NCBI RefSeq assembly: GCF_042100115.1
Contig: NC_091281.1
Coordinates: 1,488,001 to 1,552,000, forward strand
DNA: 64,000 nucleotides
Origin: Alternaria dauci
Lineage: Eukaryota > Ascomycota > Dothideomycetes > Pleosporales > Pleosporaceae
Direction of reading: 5' to 3'
Both the position numbers and the translations under genes were made by a program. The notes beneath the pieces were generated by a model that saw only the letters and a program-made list of their open reading frames with translations, was not told the DNA's origin and ran no database searches. Below are positions 1 to 10,639 of the stretch, piece after piece. Numbering within the stretch: position 1 is the first letter of the stretch; the number at the start of each line of letters is the position of its first letter.

Positions 1-1480
1 CCCCAGATAGCCGCAGACGCACCAACAGAGTGCGCAGCAATATCTCCGCGACCAAGGTTAGCCCAGTACAGGGAGAACAAGGTACCGACAGCGCCGGCTG
101 AGATGTAGGTTCCCATGAAGACTCCACGGCCAACGAGGTCGCAGCATGCGGGGCCGACTAGAGCCAACGTCATCATGTTGGCGAACAGATGCTCGTATTG
201 CACGTGACTGAAGATGTTGGTGACGCTTTGGATGGCACGGGGGTAGCCGGGGATGTGCATGAAGTAGTTTGTTAGGAAGGGCCAGAGGGGCATGATACGC
301 CATCCTATTGCCACAACGACATTCGCGGCAAGGATCGCGCTAATGGTGGCGGTTGTTGGGCTGAGGTCTGGGAACAGGCGGTACGAGGGTGAAGGCGGGA
401 GGTAGTAGTGTGCGAAGGCGTAGCAGGCGAGAACCGTGAGGAGGACAAAGGCGGACATGGGGTAGAGACGTTGAGCCTGTAGTGTTGTTAGCAATATGTA
501 GAGAGGAAAAAAGAGGGAGCAGGAAAACTGACAAGAGTGGTTTGTGCCAGTAGTTCTTCTGCCGTCTTTGCATCCGTCACTTGGGCAGCCTTGTTGTATT
601 TCTCCATTTCCTCTTTTCTCCGACTGACTTGTTCGCGGCCAAAGATATCAACATAAGCCGTCTGGCCGGGCTTCATAAGCTGTGTGCCAGTCGGTGTGCG
701 CACATACTCTCCAGTCGCCAGCTTCTCCTCCATTTCCCTCTCCTTCTGCTCCTTCTCTTCGGCTATCCGCGTAATCTCCTCGAGTCGCTGTCTCCGTTTC
801 TCCTCAATGTTGAGCTCAAACTGGCTCTTGCCCGCATGCAGTATACCAATCTTGCGCTCGTCGGCTTCCTGGCGCTGCCTCTCGGCCTCTTCCTTTTCCA
901 TCTGCTCTTTGAACGCGCGGGCGGGATCCTTGTATTTGGACTCGGTCTCTGGGTCGGCCAGCCAGAGCTCGTAGGCTATGCGGTTTGCCTCTCTCTCTGC
1001 CCATTCTTCTGCTGCGCGCGCTTCGTCGATGGGGTACTTCTCCCGCAGCCACTCCAGGCCCTTGAGTGCAGTGTCCCTGCTCACGTGTGTGTATTGCTTG
1101 CCCAGGTTGTCTACGCCATAGTCGGCTAGCGAGCCTGCTGTCCGTCGGTGGTGCAGTATCCGCAGAACATTGTTGCCATCGTGGGCTGATAGTCTCTTCC
1201 CAAAGATGCGTTGTATGGTCCCTTCACTGACTGGACCGTCGGGCAGAGGGCCTATCCTGACTGTGCGCTTGCGTGATTGGGGGACGCTCGGGTTCTGTGG
1301 CGTGTCTATAACTCTTGCTCGGTAGCGGGGTGTTGAGACGAAGGCACGGCATTGCGGTCGTGAGGATCGGTGGCGTTGTATGAGGGCTAGCAAGGGCGAC
1401 CTCAGGGTTTGCTCTGGATGCGGTTGCGCAGTACACAGTCGCCGCGCAAGTGATGCGCACGTTGGCCGGAGGAGAGACAT
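1..1480 (-). CDS. Mitochondrial-type rhomboid family membrane protein, 3' end cut by window edge
   Basis: Two exons are visible: 1480-533 and 476-1, with a 56-bp intron (532-477, branch GCTAAC, acceptor ACAG). Exon 1 gives about 316 residues: an Arg/Ser-rich N terminus that looks like a mitochondrial targeting sequence, then a long Glu/Lys/Arg-rich probable coiled coil. Exon 2 begins the membrane domain. It shows the rhomboid TM2 signature (SHVQYEHLFANMM, with the His and Asn of the oxyanion region) and, at the very edge, HSVGASAAIWG, where the Ser is the expected nucleophile. Rhomboids are intramembrane serine proteases; mitochondrial ones (Pcp1/PARL) process inner-membrane proteins. The active-site His would lie beyond the window. 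Unusual points are the long soluble extension and GASA in place of the common GxSG. An upstream in-frame ATG at 1507 would add 9 residues; 1480 is preferred because targeting-like sequence starts there. Family is confident, exact orthologue is not. Confidence 0.8.
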
Positions 1481-1507
1481 TGGGTGAGGTGCGCCGCCCC
1501 ACGACAA

Positions 1508-1811
1508 TCAGAACACTCAAAGTCGAGGCTGGGTATAGGCTACCTTTCCGTTGTCGTCTCACCAGCCGGGTTTGCTGGGGGCACGCAATGCATGATACGC
1601 ACGTTCGTGGGGTTTGGCGCGCCACATGCATGATGCTCATCGCCAAAATGTTGCATCGGCATCTCGGAGATGCACAGACGCTCCGTCAGCCACGCCAGTC
1701 CTACAGTACAAGCTTCACATTACTGGTTTTATCTCATATGGTACATTTACAACTTGGATCCCGGATATACACTTTGACATTTTCGCAAGCTTGTATTCAC
1801 ACCATCTTCCA
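1508..1811. other. Intergenic, rhomboid promoter and PLC 3' region
   Basis: About 300 bp between the 5' end of the rhomboid gene and the stop of the PLC-X gene (both minus strand). I see no convincing coding or RNA feature; short open frames here are shadows. Confidence 0.6.
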
Positions 1812-3365
1812 TCAGCTCTCCCCGAGTGCTTTCATCTTCGCCAACACTCCCATGTTCATGCCCACGATCAGCCTGACCAACTCCCAGTCCCCGTGTTCGC
1901 CCACATGGTCCATAACAACAACGCCCGTACTGCCATCGCCGCTCTTTGCCCTCCTTATCCCCTTCTCTTCCCCTTTGTCTGTCACATCCGGGTAGCGGGG
2001 CGTTGTGTTGGGAACCTCCAGATGATGTCCCTGGCAAAGCCACTCCTCCATACCCCTGTTGACAATCTTAGAGATAGCCCCGGGCCAACAAGACTTCTTC
2101 CAGAAGTTGCTTCCAGAGAGAAAGTTGAGATACAGGGGGCCTGGCGGTACTGGGTTCGCAACATCTGTTGTTACGCCGGGAATTGGGTGGATGGCAGCAG
2201 CCGAGCGCACGAGATGGTCGTTGCAATGCTGCACCTTCGTTGGAATGATGTCCGGTACCATAACCTCGCAGAAATCTTGCAGACAAAAGGTCGGTGAAGT
2301 AGATTGCGACGGGAAGACGGCGTGAGTTGCGTTGTGCGGCCACGCTGTTGCATCTAGGCCACCATTCCTGCAATCCGGACTCGAATACGAATTCTCAATT
2401 TGCGCTACATTGTACCGCCGCACCAGAACCAGCTTGCTTCTCACAGATCCCAAGTAAGGTATCGCGTTTTCCGTATACCAGTGACGCGCATTGGGTGTGA
2501 TGTACTGTTCCTCTAAAATACGAGCAAGATGTTCGTCCGTAGCACTTCCTACTCCTTCTCGTTTCAAACTTACTAGCACTGTTTCGCTAGGATGCTCTTG
2601 AAGAAAGTCGTAGCATATCTTCAAGATCGGTTCAAGATACTTCGGCCCTGTCAGACTGACTGGGAATGCACCGTGTACGAGGTAGAGGTCTTTCTTCGAT
2701 GCATCTGTAGCGTGCGTTGGCTGCACCCGTATATCTAGAAATCGGATCCCGTTCTCTAGCTGTGTCTTTACATCGTGAACCTGGCAACGCACAGATGGGA
2801 GAGCTCGGTAGTGTGTGTGCGAATTGTGCGTTCCTGGGATGCTTATAGCTGACAAAGGTAGATCATCTGGCAATGTGGCCATCCAACAGGTGTAGTCCGG
2901 AAGGTGATTGACATGAATCGCGAGATGAGGCACCGGCTTCGACGGGTGGAAAAGGGCTTTGTACGTCGCTGATGAGATTCCGGACAGTGGGGTGAAAGAC
3001 TGTATGGATTTCTGCGTATATGAGGGATGCGCATCAATACGATGACGTTCACCATGCGATGTCCGAATCGTAATACGAAGAGTTGGATTTGAAATAGTAG
3101 ACGTACTGCTGGACTGCTCCGAGTCTGGGAATCTCAGCGTATACGACTCAAAGGGCTGCAACAGAACATCGAGATCTTGATGATTGAAGCTTTGCGCATG
3201 TCCGCTGAGCTCAGGTGATGTCGGTGTGGCCAAAGTGTTACTCTGACTGCCGAGAAAATATCCGCTTGATTTGGACTGAAGCGTGCTTGGGTCTTCAAAT
3301 CGCTCAACACGCTGGATTGTGATGCTAATGGGGGTGAGATTCCGAACGGTAAGTGGCGGAATCAT
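1812..3365 (-). CDS. PI-PLC X-domain phosphodiesterase-like protein
   Basis: Single-exon gene, 517 residues. An N-terminal region of about 150 residues without recognised motif is followed by a PI-PLC X domain. IPGTHNSH carries the first catalytic His (H180), LDIRV follows (D211-R213), and LYLVHGAFP carries the second catalytic His (H231). This pattern matches the single-domain PLC family (bacterial PI-PLC and PLCXD-like), which cleaves phosphoinositides or GPI by in-line attack. No Y, C2, PH or EF-hand domain is present, so it is not a classical PLC-delta. No signal peptide or transmembrane segment is evident, which suggests a cytosolic or peripheral enzyme. The first ATG of the frame is used; it opens directly into protein-like sequence. 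Substrate cannot be told from sequence. Confidence 0.85.
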   Translation of the reverse strand: MIPPLTVRNLTPISITIQRVERFEDPSTLQSKSSGYFLGSQSNTLATPTSPELSGHAQSFNHQDLDVLLQPFESYTLRFPDSEQSSSTSTISNPTLRITIRTSHGERHRIDAHPSYTQKSIQSFTPLSGISSATYKALFHPSKPVPHLAIHVNHLPDYTCWMATLPDDLPLSAISIPGTHNSHTHYRALPSVRCQVHDVKTQLENGIRFLDIRVQPTHATDASKKDLYLVHGAFPVSLTGPKYLEPILKICYDFLQEHPSETVLVSLKREGVGSATDEHLARILEEQYITPNARHWYTENAIPYLGSVRSKLVLVRRYNVAQIENSYSSPDCRNGGLDATAWPHNATHAVFPSQSTSPTFCLQDFCEVMVPDIIPTKVQHCNDHLVRSAAAIHPIPGVTTDVANPVPPGPLYLNFLSGSNFWKKSCWPGAISKIVNRGMEEWLCQGHHLEVPNTTPRYPDVTDKGEEKGIRRAKSGDGSTGVVVMDHVGEHGDWELVRLIVGMNMGVLAKMKALGES

Positions 3366-4137
3366 AATTGGTCGTCCCTAGCTCACTTTGGCTAAGATGT
3401 TTCGATGGCCTTGGTACTGCAGATTTAGGATCGAGGGCTTTCATGACACGTTGTCACACGTAGGTGCTGGCCAGCTTGAGGTGTCAATTGGAAACACTTC
3501 AGATTCGCAAATCTGGACCGACAACAGTGATTGGGGATGCACGCAGTTTGCAGTTGAAGTAGACGGCAACTCCTGTTTCGCTAAGACGTGGTTATGTGAA
3601 AGACAAAAGGTTGAGAAGTTGTCGTCAGCTAATGTGCACAGGCCGAACCAAGCGCCAAGGCCCCATATTGGGAAGGCGCGCACTCGAGGCGTGTTGTACG
3701 AGGTACAATCCGAGGCCTATCGGAGCTACGGATGGCTCGAGATCACAGATTCAAGGGTATTGCACACTATTGTCGGACTGTAAACATTATTGAATATGAA
3801 GAGCTTCGTCATCAATACCATCAACACATCATAACAACAAACATCTCGCCTTTGTCGCGAATATCAATCGAGGCCGGAGCCGTGAACTATCATTTGATTC
3901 ACTATCTTGCGTATAAAACAACGCCAAAGCACCCGGACCTGCCTCTACTAGGGGTCCTCCTGGGTATCATGCAGTCAAAAGGTAAGATGTGCATGTCCAA
4001 CAATGAGAAAAGTACTGGTACAATTGTTGTCTCCTCTGCACACTCGAGCAAACGCCTCTTATCCAATGCATTGCGCATACGAACGCGACGTCTGCTTGTG
4101 AAAGGTAATCCACCAACGCCGAGAAATGCAATGGTCG
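3366..4137. other. Intergenic, PLC promoter and sirtuin 3' region
   Basis: About 770 bp between two minus-strand genes. Open frames on both strands exist (for example plus 3388-3783 and minus 3683-3441), but none has a recognisable domain or splice structure. The minus frame begins with a weakly hydrophobic stretch and several Cys; it most likely lies in the PLC leader or promoter. Confidence 0.5.
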
Positions 4138-6168
4138 CTAGCAAAGAAGGTGATTCATGTTTTTGGGCACCGCACCTGTCGGGCTCTCAATAACGTGCCG
4201 CTGTGCGCTGCCGGATGATGAGGGTCGAGAATCACACCTAGTCACTGCCCCATATGCGTAAGCCATCTCCTCCTGGATCTGAACACTAGGCGTGCGGTCC
4301 TTGGTTGGAGTAAAGCTCTCCATCAATGGTCGCTTTGGTGAGTGATTGTTGCGGCCATCTGCATTGGATACAGGTTGAAACACAAAGTCTGACTTTATCT
4401 TGGTCAGCCTTGTTGGCTTTCTGGGAGTAGACGGGGCCCGCCGCTTCTCGACATGAATCACGTCGCTGATGTTTTCATTCGGATCCAGTTTGGTTGACGA
4501 GTTGAACTTTGACTCGATGATGGTGAGGGCCGGATCAGATCCTTTGGCCTGAGGCTTGCCCGCAGCTTTGCCTGCAGGTTTGGCACCGCCCTTGGTAGCC
4601 TTGAAGACATTGTTGATGGCGGGAGCCTCTTTCTTGGACTCCTTCTTCGTCTTGCTCTTGGTCGCTGTTGCTGCCTTCTTTGGCTGTGCCTTCGGCTTCC
4701 TTGCGGGTGCTTTGGCTGCAACTTTGCCGAACAAATCCATCTGCGCATCTGCCTTCCTCTTTGTGCCCCTCTTCGAGGGCGTATCTGGCTCCTCCTTGTT
4801 AAATGAGAGTGGTAGCATACGTGGACTTTGTCCAGGTGTGAGCTGTCCTGCATTGCGGAGTACACCAGGTTTTCGGGGAGTGCCAATGATGACCTCTGCT
4901 CTTTGCTTCTCTTTGATCTTGCTTAGATCCTCGTCCGTAACTGTCTTATAGTGCATGGGGTCGTCCCATCGCCGCATGTTGGCATGACGTGCGACCTCAT
5001 CACAGGGTCCTTTCACTACGAGATCCCACTTGTCCTCAAGATCTTTGCCCATTGGCTCAGGGTCGTTGTTCAACCATACTGTGACGCCGTCCTTTCGATC
5101 GCGAACAATGTTGCACATCTCGCGAGCTATGCGCCGCACACCAGGCACCTTCAACGTGGTGCCAGCCACAATAACAGCGTCTGGTCTCATGCGCATGTCA
5201 TAGGACGCACATGAACCGATGGACTCGTCATCCGGGTTGTGTTCGTTGTAGAGGACCATTCGAGGACGCAGACGACCAATACCGTGGCTTCGCTTGTCTG
5301 CGAACTGACGAAGTTCATCGTTCTCCACACAGCTCGGGCAGGGTGGCGGGCTGGGTCCCTTGAACTGCTCGGCGTCAAAATCGGTTACTTCCTGGCACTT
5401 GGAGCACACCATGTAGTCTAGACCACCATGCACCTGAACAGTCTTGGGCCAAGGCCCCTTCTTAGGCAAGGGAACCTGTGTGCTTAGAGGTGGTAGGGAA
5501 GTGTCTATGCCGTCGACATTCTGGGTGTAAAGTCGCATCAGGCGTCCTTCTTGAGCTAGGGTCGCGAGAAGATGGTGGAAGGCGGTGGGCTCTGCAGCTT
5601 TTGTGTGCTGGGATAGTGTGCGCACCATGTCGTGAAATGTCGACGTGGACGTGTCATCCTGGTACACGGACGCATCGAAAAGGTCCTTGCCAGAGGACTT
5701 GAGCTTGTGCTCCTTCTTGAGAGTGTTGAACAAGCCCGAAGCGGATCGGAAGTCAGGGATACCAGCGGAAACCGAGATGCCTGCACCTGCTATAACCACA
5801 ATCTTGCGCTTTTTGTGCAAGACACTCAGCAAGCGCTGCAGCTGTGGTAGCTCGTCTTCTTCCACAGTAGACCCTGAGAGGTCCAGGTACTCTGCCGTAC
5901 GCTCCTTGGGCTCTGCCGTCTTCCTCCTCTTTGCTGGGCGCGGGTTATCGTCGTTGCTGGAAGGCGGAGAAGGCATGTCTTCTGGTGCGGGTGAGGTCTT
6001 GGCGGACGAGCGTCGCGAGGAGGACGGGGACATGTATGCGCGACGCTGAGCGAAGGATTTGCTAAGCTCAGGCGGCGGAGTGGGTGACCGAGAAAGAATA
6101 GAGAGATCCGAATCCAAGATCTCGGTCAAGGGCGAGCTTGGCTCGTTGTTTAGCGTGATGCCGGCCAT
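4138..6168 (-). CDS. HST3/HST4-like: NAD-dependent histone deacetylase, Hst3/Hst4-type sirtuin
   Basis: Single exon, 676 residues from the ATG at 6168; an in-frame ATG at 6195 would add 9 residues of poor sequence. The Sir2 core is complete: NAD-binding GAGISVSAGIPDFR (128-141), QNVDGID (216-222), catalytic His in VQVHGGL (H247), a Zn ribbon of two CxxC pairs (C255/C258 and C277/C280), and GTTLKV (336-341). The long spacing in the first half and the core order fit the Hst3/Hst4 branch, which removes acetyl from histone H3 Lys56 in the nucleus and supports genome stability. The N-terminal ~100 residues are Ser/Pro-rich with a basic PAKRRK patch. The C-terminal ~270 residues are Lys/Ala-rich and disordered. 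The next gene (MED16) is divergent across a 1.17-kb gap. Confidence 0.92.
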   Translation of the reverse strand: MAGITLNNEPSSPLTEILDSDLSILSRSPTPPPELSKSFAQRRAYMSPSSSRRSSAKTSPAPEDMPSPPSSNDDNPRPAKRRKTAEPKERTAEYLDLSGSTVEEDELPQLQRLLSVLHKKRKIVVIAGAGISVSAGIPDFRSASGLFNTLKKEHKLKSSGKDLFDASVYQDDTSTSTFHDMVRTLSQHTKAAEPTAFHHLLATLAQEGRLMRLYTQNVDGIDTSLPPLSTQVPLPKKGPWPKTVQVHGGLDYMVCSKCQEVTDFDAEQFKGPSPPPCPSCVENDELRQFADKRSHGIGRLRPRMVLYNEHNPDDESIGSCASYDMRMRPDAVIVAGTTLKVPGVRRIAREMCNIVRDRKDGVTVWLNNDPEPMGKDLEDKWDLVVKGPCDEVARHANMRRWDDPMHYKTVTDEDLSKIKEKQRAEVIIGTPRKPGVLRNAGQLTPGQSPRMLPLSFNKEEPDTPSKRGTKRKADAQMDLFGKVAAKAPARKPKAQPKKAATATKSKTKKESKKEAPAINNVFKATKGGAKPAGKAAGKPQAKGSDPALTIIESKFNSSTKLDPNENISDVIHVEKRRAPSTPRKPTRLTKIKSDFVFQPVSNADGRNNHSPKRPLMESFTPTKDRTPSVQIQEEMAYAYGAVTRCDSRPSSSGSAQRHVIESPTGAVPKNMNHLLC

Positions 6169-7341
6169 TGTGAAGGCGCGCGGGGTGCACAACAATAGGC
6201 AGCGGCAGCCGTCTTGTGAGGAAGGCTCAACGGTGAACGCAAAGCGCCTTGCTTCAGGGACACGACGCGTCTGTGTTACAGGACTGCGTGCAGCTTGGCG
6301 AGCGTGGTCGAATTGCGCATCAAATTTGGTCTGTTGATGCCAGGTGTGCCGTGTGCTGAGAATATGCGTGAATCGTGGTGTGTGTGCGTGGTGGTGGTGG
6401 TGTGTGAAGAACGTGGGCTGGGGGGCTGTCGGTCGTCGCTGCCGTCGCTGCCGTTTGGATCCCCGTGGAGGAAATCCGTCAGATGGAAAAGACGCGCTAG
6501 GTCATTGTGAAACTCGGAGAAGGCGCGGCAACGATAGGGCAGGCGCGCGTCCGGGGTAGACGCGTCTGTGGGTGGTGGTGAAGGGGTGGGTGGGAGAGGT
6601 AAAGAGGTTTGGCGGTGGATGCGATGACGGGCGAACGCTGGTTGACCTGGACAACCATGGGCGCCGGGTAGTCACGCCAAGAAAAGAACCTAAACACTCG
6701 ACATGTTTACGCTTGCGGAAATGTCTGTGCTTGACCGAGCATTGCGCTGTCCGATCGGCAGAATTGTCATGTAGACACTCAGGAGTGTTGTGCCGAAGCC
6801 GTAAACATGGAGCACAAAGGCGGGCTTCAGCAAGTCTCCATCCGTCATGCTTCCATTCGGACGGCACGGTATCATGCTCTGCCCAGGTACCGTGACAGCC
6901 ACAGCGCATGCGACCCCTCCCAGGCTCTGAGCGATCGGCGCAATGCGCTTATTACACCGTGACCATCCTGACATCGCATAGCGGTTGCGAGCGCCTCGCA
7001 CCATGTTCTGGGCTCTTGCGGTAATCTTGGCCCGCATTCTGACCATGGTGACGGCTCGAGATGACGATTGTGTGCGAACCCTCTTACCAACAGCACACCA
7101 GATGGGACCGCGCTAGCCAGCGTTAGCTCATCGCTTACTGCCGCGAGCTGATCCCAGACAACTGGAGCGCAGCCTCATCAACCTCTGAGACTCTGCGCCT
7201 CTGTTCGCATTCTTGCATTTTTGTTTCTCCTTTCCTTGTAGTCTCTGTGATACCCGGCGACTTGCTCGTCACCACCTTCGCGTTCCGTCTAGTACGGCCT
7301 TGTTTGCCAAGCTCCTTCCCATCTCTTGTTTTCTCACCAAC
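6169..7341. other. Divergent intergenic region, sirtuin / MED16 promoters
   Basis: 1.17 kb separating divergent starts. It contains a short GT-rich tract near 6379-6410 and no protein-like frame or RNA gene that I can support. Presumed promoters of both neighbours. Confidence 0.5.
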
Positions 7342-10300
7342 ATGGACGGTGCAAGCTACAACATGGACGTGGATGATCTCTTCGGAGACTCGGAGCATGT
7401 CAACATACAGACCATCAACACAACGCCCCCAGTAAAAGGCTTCGACGGCCGACTCGACGAGCTTGCGTCTAGCGGCTGTTGCCAGTAAGTGAGCTGGGGC
7501 GAGTCTACTGCCTTCACTAACAGGTGATAGAAAGATATCCTGGTCCAAGAATGGCTGCGTCGCGTACATAAATCCAGACGGCTACTCTGTCAACCTGAAG
7601 ATTTTCTCACGCGACCCTGAATCTGGCAAATGGCACCTCGGAAAAAGCGTCCCTCTCGAGCTACCGCAAGGCCGCGATGTCTTCCCTCTAACCCATTTGT
7701 CATGGAGTCACCTAGGCAACGACCTCGCTGTCACGGACGAGGCAGGTCGGGTCATGGTCTTCTCATGCGCCATGGCCTTGGACCGCATGCATTTCACCAG
7801 AGCCGAAGTAGCTCAGCCAGAGTCTGAAATAGATGCTGTCGTTGGGATGCACTGGCTGGCCATCCTACCCTATGCACAGAAGGCAAGACTTCCCAGGCAT
7901 TCGGCAGTGTAATTCTAACATGTACCCAGAACCTCATCGCCTGGTCAGCTGCACGAGAAGGAGGCAAATGGAGATGGAACATTAAACAACACATGTTCAA
8001 CAACGCACATCATCCCATAGACGGAAAAGCGTCCTTTATCTATCTGAAGAGACATGGCGAACTTAGGCTTCGCTTCCAGCAGATTGACAACCACTGGCAG
8101 GAGGTGTCTGCCCAGCTTGGGCCCATGATCTCTACCAAGGAGTCATTCACCCATGCGGCATTTGCGTCCAACAATGGTAAGTGTCAATTCAACCGCTGAC
8201 ACTACCAAACTAACTCGGGGCAGACAATACCCTTCTGTTGGCAGCCTACGATGTCAAAAGACGGCTACACTTGTACCGAGTCGAGACAGTCTGGAATGTG
8301 CCGACAGACAAGCGCAGCCAGAATGCAGGACCCTTCGAGAAGCCGTCAATCCAGGTCTCATTGATTGCTTTGGAAGACGACTGCAATCCTATCGACCTCG
8401 TGAATGACGATTTGAGCAGCGGGGCAGCATCAAGAGGCGCTGCTGCTGCCCAACTTACACATCTCAATTTTCTTCCAGTCACGCCCGAACAAGACGACGG
8501 CTCAATTCCCACCATCCAAGCTATATTTTGCAAGCCACCAAATCCCATATCATACGACCTCAACGCGCACGAGACCCGCTACAGTATCATTGTCAAATGG
8601 GAAGTGCATCAAGAGCAACACAGTCAACTGCATTCTAGCCTCGATCAGGTAACGTCAAAGAAGAAGAGTGTAAGCTCAATACCTGCGCAAAACACTTTCC
8701 TCCTGAAGAGAATGCCTGACTTCTCCCTGCATTCCGTCGTCTTGGACTTTTATCCGATATGGTATAACATGCTCCTGGCGTTCGCCTATAGTGATGGGTC
8801 TATCGAGTTCAGGAAGCGATCCACCATGGAAGTGGTCATGCCAGATGATGACACCAATACTGTAACCTCGCTATTGCAAGCTGGTTTTGTCTTCCAACAT
8901 ACAGAACCTTCGTTACACGTTGCATTGTCACCCAATCACTGCATGGCGGTATGCATGCAGTTGGACGGCAACCCAAAGCTGCGCTCCATGGAATACACTC
9001 ATGGTACCCTCTCATCAGATGATGATGACCCACGGCATTCCGCCGCACTCGCAGCACTTATTCTACAATCCTCCTCGGCAGCGAACCAATACTATTCTAG
9101 CGACGACATCTTCGCTGTCATCAGCTCCATTAGCGAAAAGCGCAAGCATGATTTCGTCAACCTCCTCTTCGAAGGACTCCAAGTTAACATTGATTGTGGT
9201 GTGGACGACACTTCTAGCAACCACTTCCTCCTCCTCGGTCGCGGTCCCTTTTTCGTTAAGACGCTTTCGGCCATGAACCTTCTTGGTCTTCAAGGCACCG
9301 TCGAACGTTCCCTGAGCAGCAAGATGGCCTGGCAGATTATCAACATCAGGTTCGTCACGCAAACCCTGACGACCATCTTCCGCCTGCATGGCGACACATC
9401 AAAGAACAACCTCAAGCCTGAAGGTGTACCACAAATGATCGGAACAAGCAGATGGGCCATGCACTTCATGGCATACATCTTCGACGAGCTCTTCACCATT
9501 GGCCGCGCGATATCCGACCTCCCTGCCACCACCGAGCTCACACGCTCCGTTCTCGAAGCCAAAATCCACGAGCTCAATAAACCCGCCCTCCTGCTCCTCC
9601 TCTCTGCCTTCCCCCGCGCCATGATGAAACTCTGGGCACAGCCCATCCAATGGGTAAAGCGCAGCGCAGCAGCCTATACCCGGACCCCGCCAGAAGGCAG
9701 CCCTCCCGGGCCGCCCCAGCCCCCAGAAGCCAAAAAACTATATACTCCCCTCGAACAAGCCGTGACCGAAGTACCCTTTGAATACCGCTGGTTCGAAGTG
9801 CTCATCAGCGAAACCCAGAACCACGTCCGCGGCATCTACAAACAGCGCAACCTAACCGACATGCAACGCAACAGCATCGAGCGAGAACTCCTGCTAGGAA
9901 AGATACCCGACATCCTCTTCCCTGCAGCGAAACGCCTCGTTACTGATACTCTCTGGAACAGCAACCAGCAAAACGGCTGTCTAGCTGACAAGATCGATAT
10001 GGGAAGACTCATGTTCTTCGATACAACGTGGCTTGGTTTCCAAGACAGCAAGCGTGCGAGGGCGTGGCATGATCAGCACGTTGTAGATGTGTGTCAGAAG
10101 ATGATTATTAGGGGGACGGGGACTTGGGTTCACCCGGTGGGGGGTGCGACGGGTGGGGGCAACCGTGGGAGGAGCGACAGTACTAATAGTGCTGCTGGAG
10201 CGAACGGGGATGCAGCGGGTGGAGAAAAGAAGAGGAGGAATCTGCTCAGACAGTGTACGAGGTGCGGTGCTTGTATGGAGGATGTTGTGCCTGGGTTGCC

Positions 10301-10403
10301 GGGGTATACTGCGGCACACTACCAGTACTTGCTGGGCGTGAGCAAGCATTGCATCTGTGGGAATAGCTGGATGCTTGTTGAGACCAAGGGCAAGGCGAAA
10401 TAG
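7342..10403 (+). CDS. MED16: Mediator complex subunit 16 (Sin4 family)
   Basis: Four exons: 7342-7484, 7531-7882, 7930-8176, 8224-10403, giving 973 residues. Introns 1 and 3 are GT-AG. Intron 2 (7883-7929) reads AAG|GCAAGA at the donor with branch TTCTAAC and CCCAG acceptor, so it is a GC-AG intron; no GT donor gives a workable intron there. The N terminus is acidic, then a WD/beta-propeller-like region (ISWSKNGCVAYINPDG; LSWSHLGNDLAVTDEAGR) and a helical C-terminal half typical of fungal MED16. The tail has paired Cys (CTRCGAC; HCICG) that resemble a zinc-binding end. MED16 is a tail-module subunit linking activators and RNA polymerase II in the nucleus. Length fits the family. The start is the first ATG of the frame and is followed by MDGASYNMDVDDLFG, a plausible N terminus. 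Confidence 0.88.
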
Positions 10404-10639
10404 TTGGCTTTCCGAAGAGCTATATTAGTAGAACACGGATGTCGGCTAGGAATATTTCTTAGCTCCTCATAATAAAGATATTAATACTCAGGATCACAGC
10501 ATGATGTGCAAGGATCTTGTTCGTGGGTATGTTCGTTCTCATTCATTCAGTGCAGTCTAGCTGCTTTTCATGTAGCTCATCGTAAGACGGCAGTAGATCG
10601 TAAACACATACACACGTGGACAAGACTCAAAAAAGCCGT

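Noticed and set aside
488..1129. Plus-strand frames opposite the rhomboid gene
   Set aside because: They are shadows of the Glu/Lys-rich coiled-coil coding strand; no domain or splice logic.
3441..3683. Small Cys-containing minus frame with weak hydrophobic start, possible secreted peptide
   Set aside because: It lies just upstream of the PLC start on the same strand, where a leader or promoter is expected; the leader is short and Trp-rich, and there is no separate gene signal.
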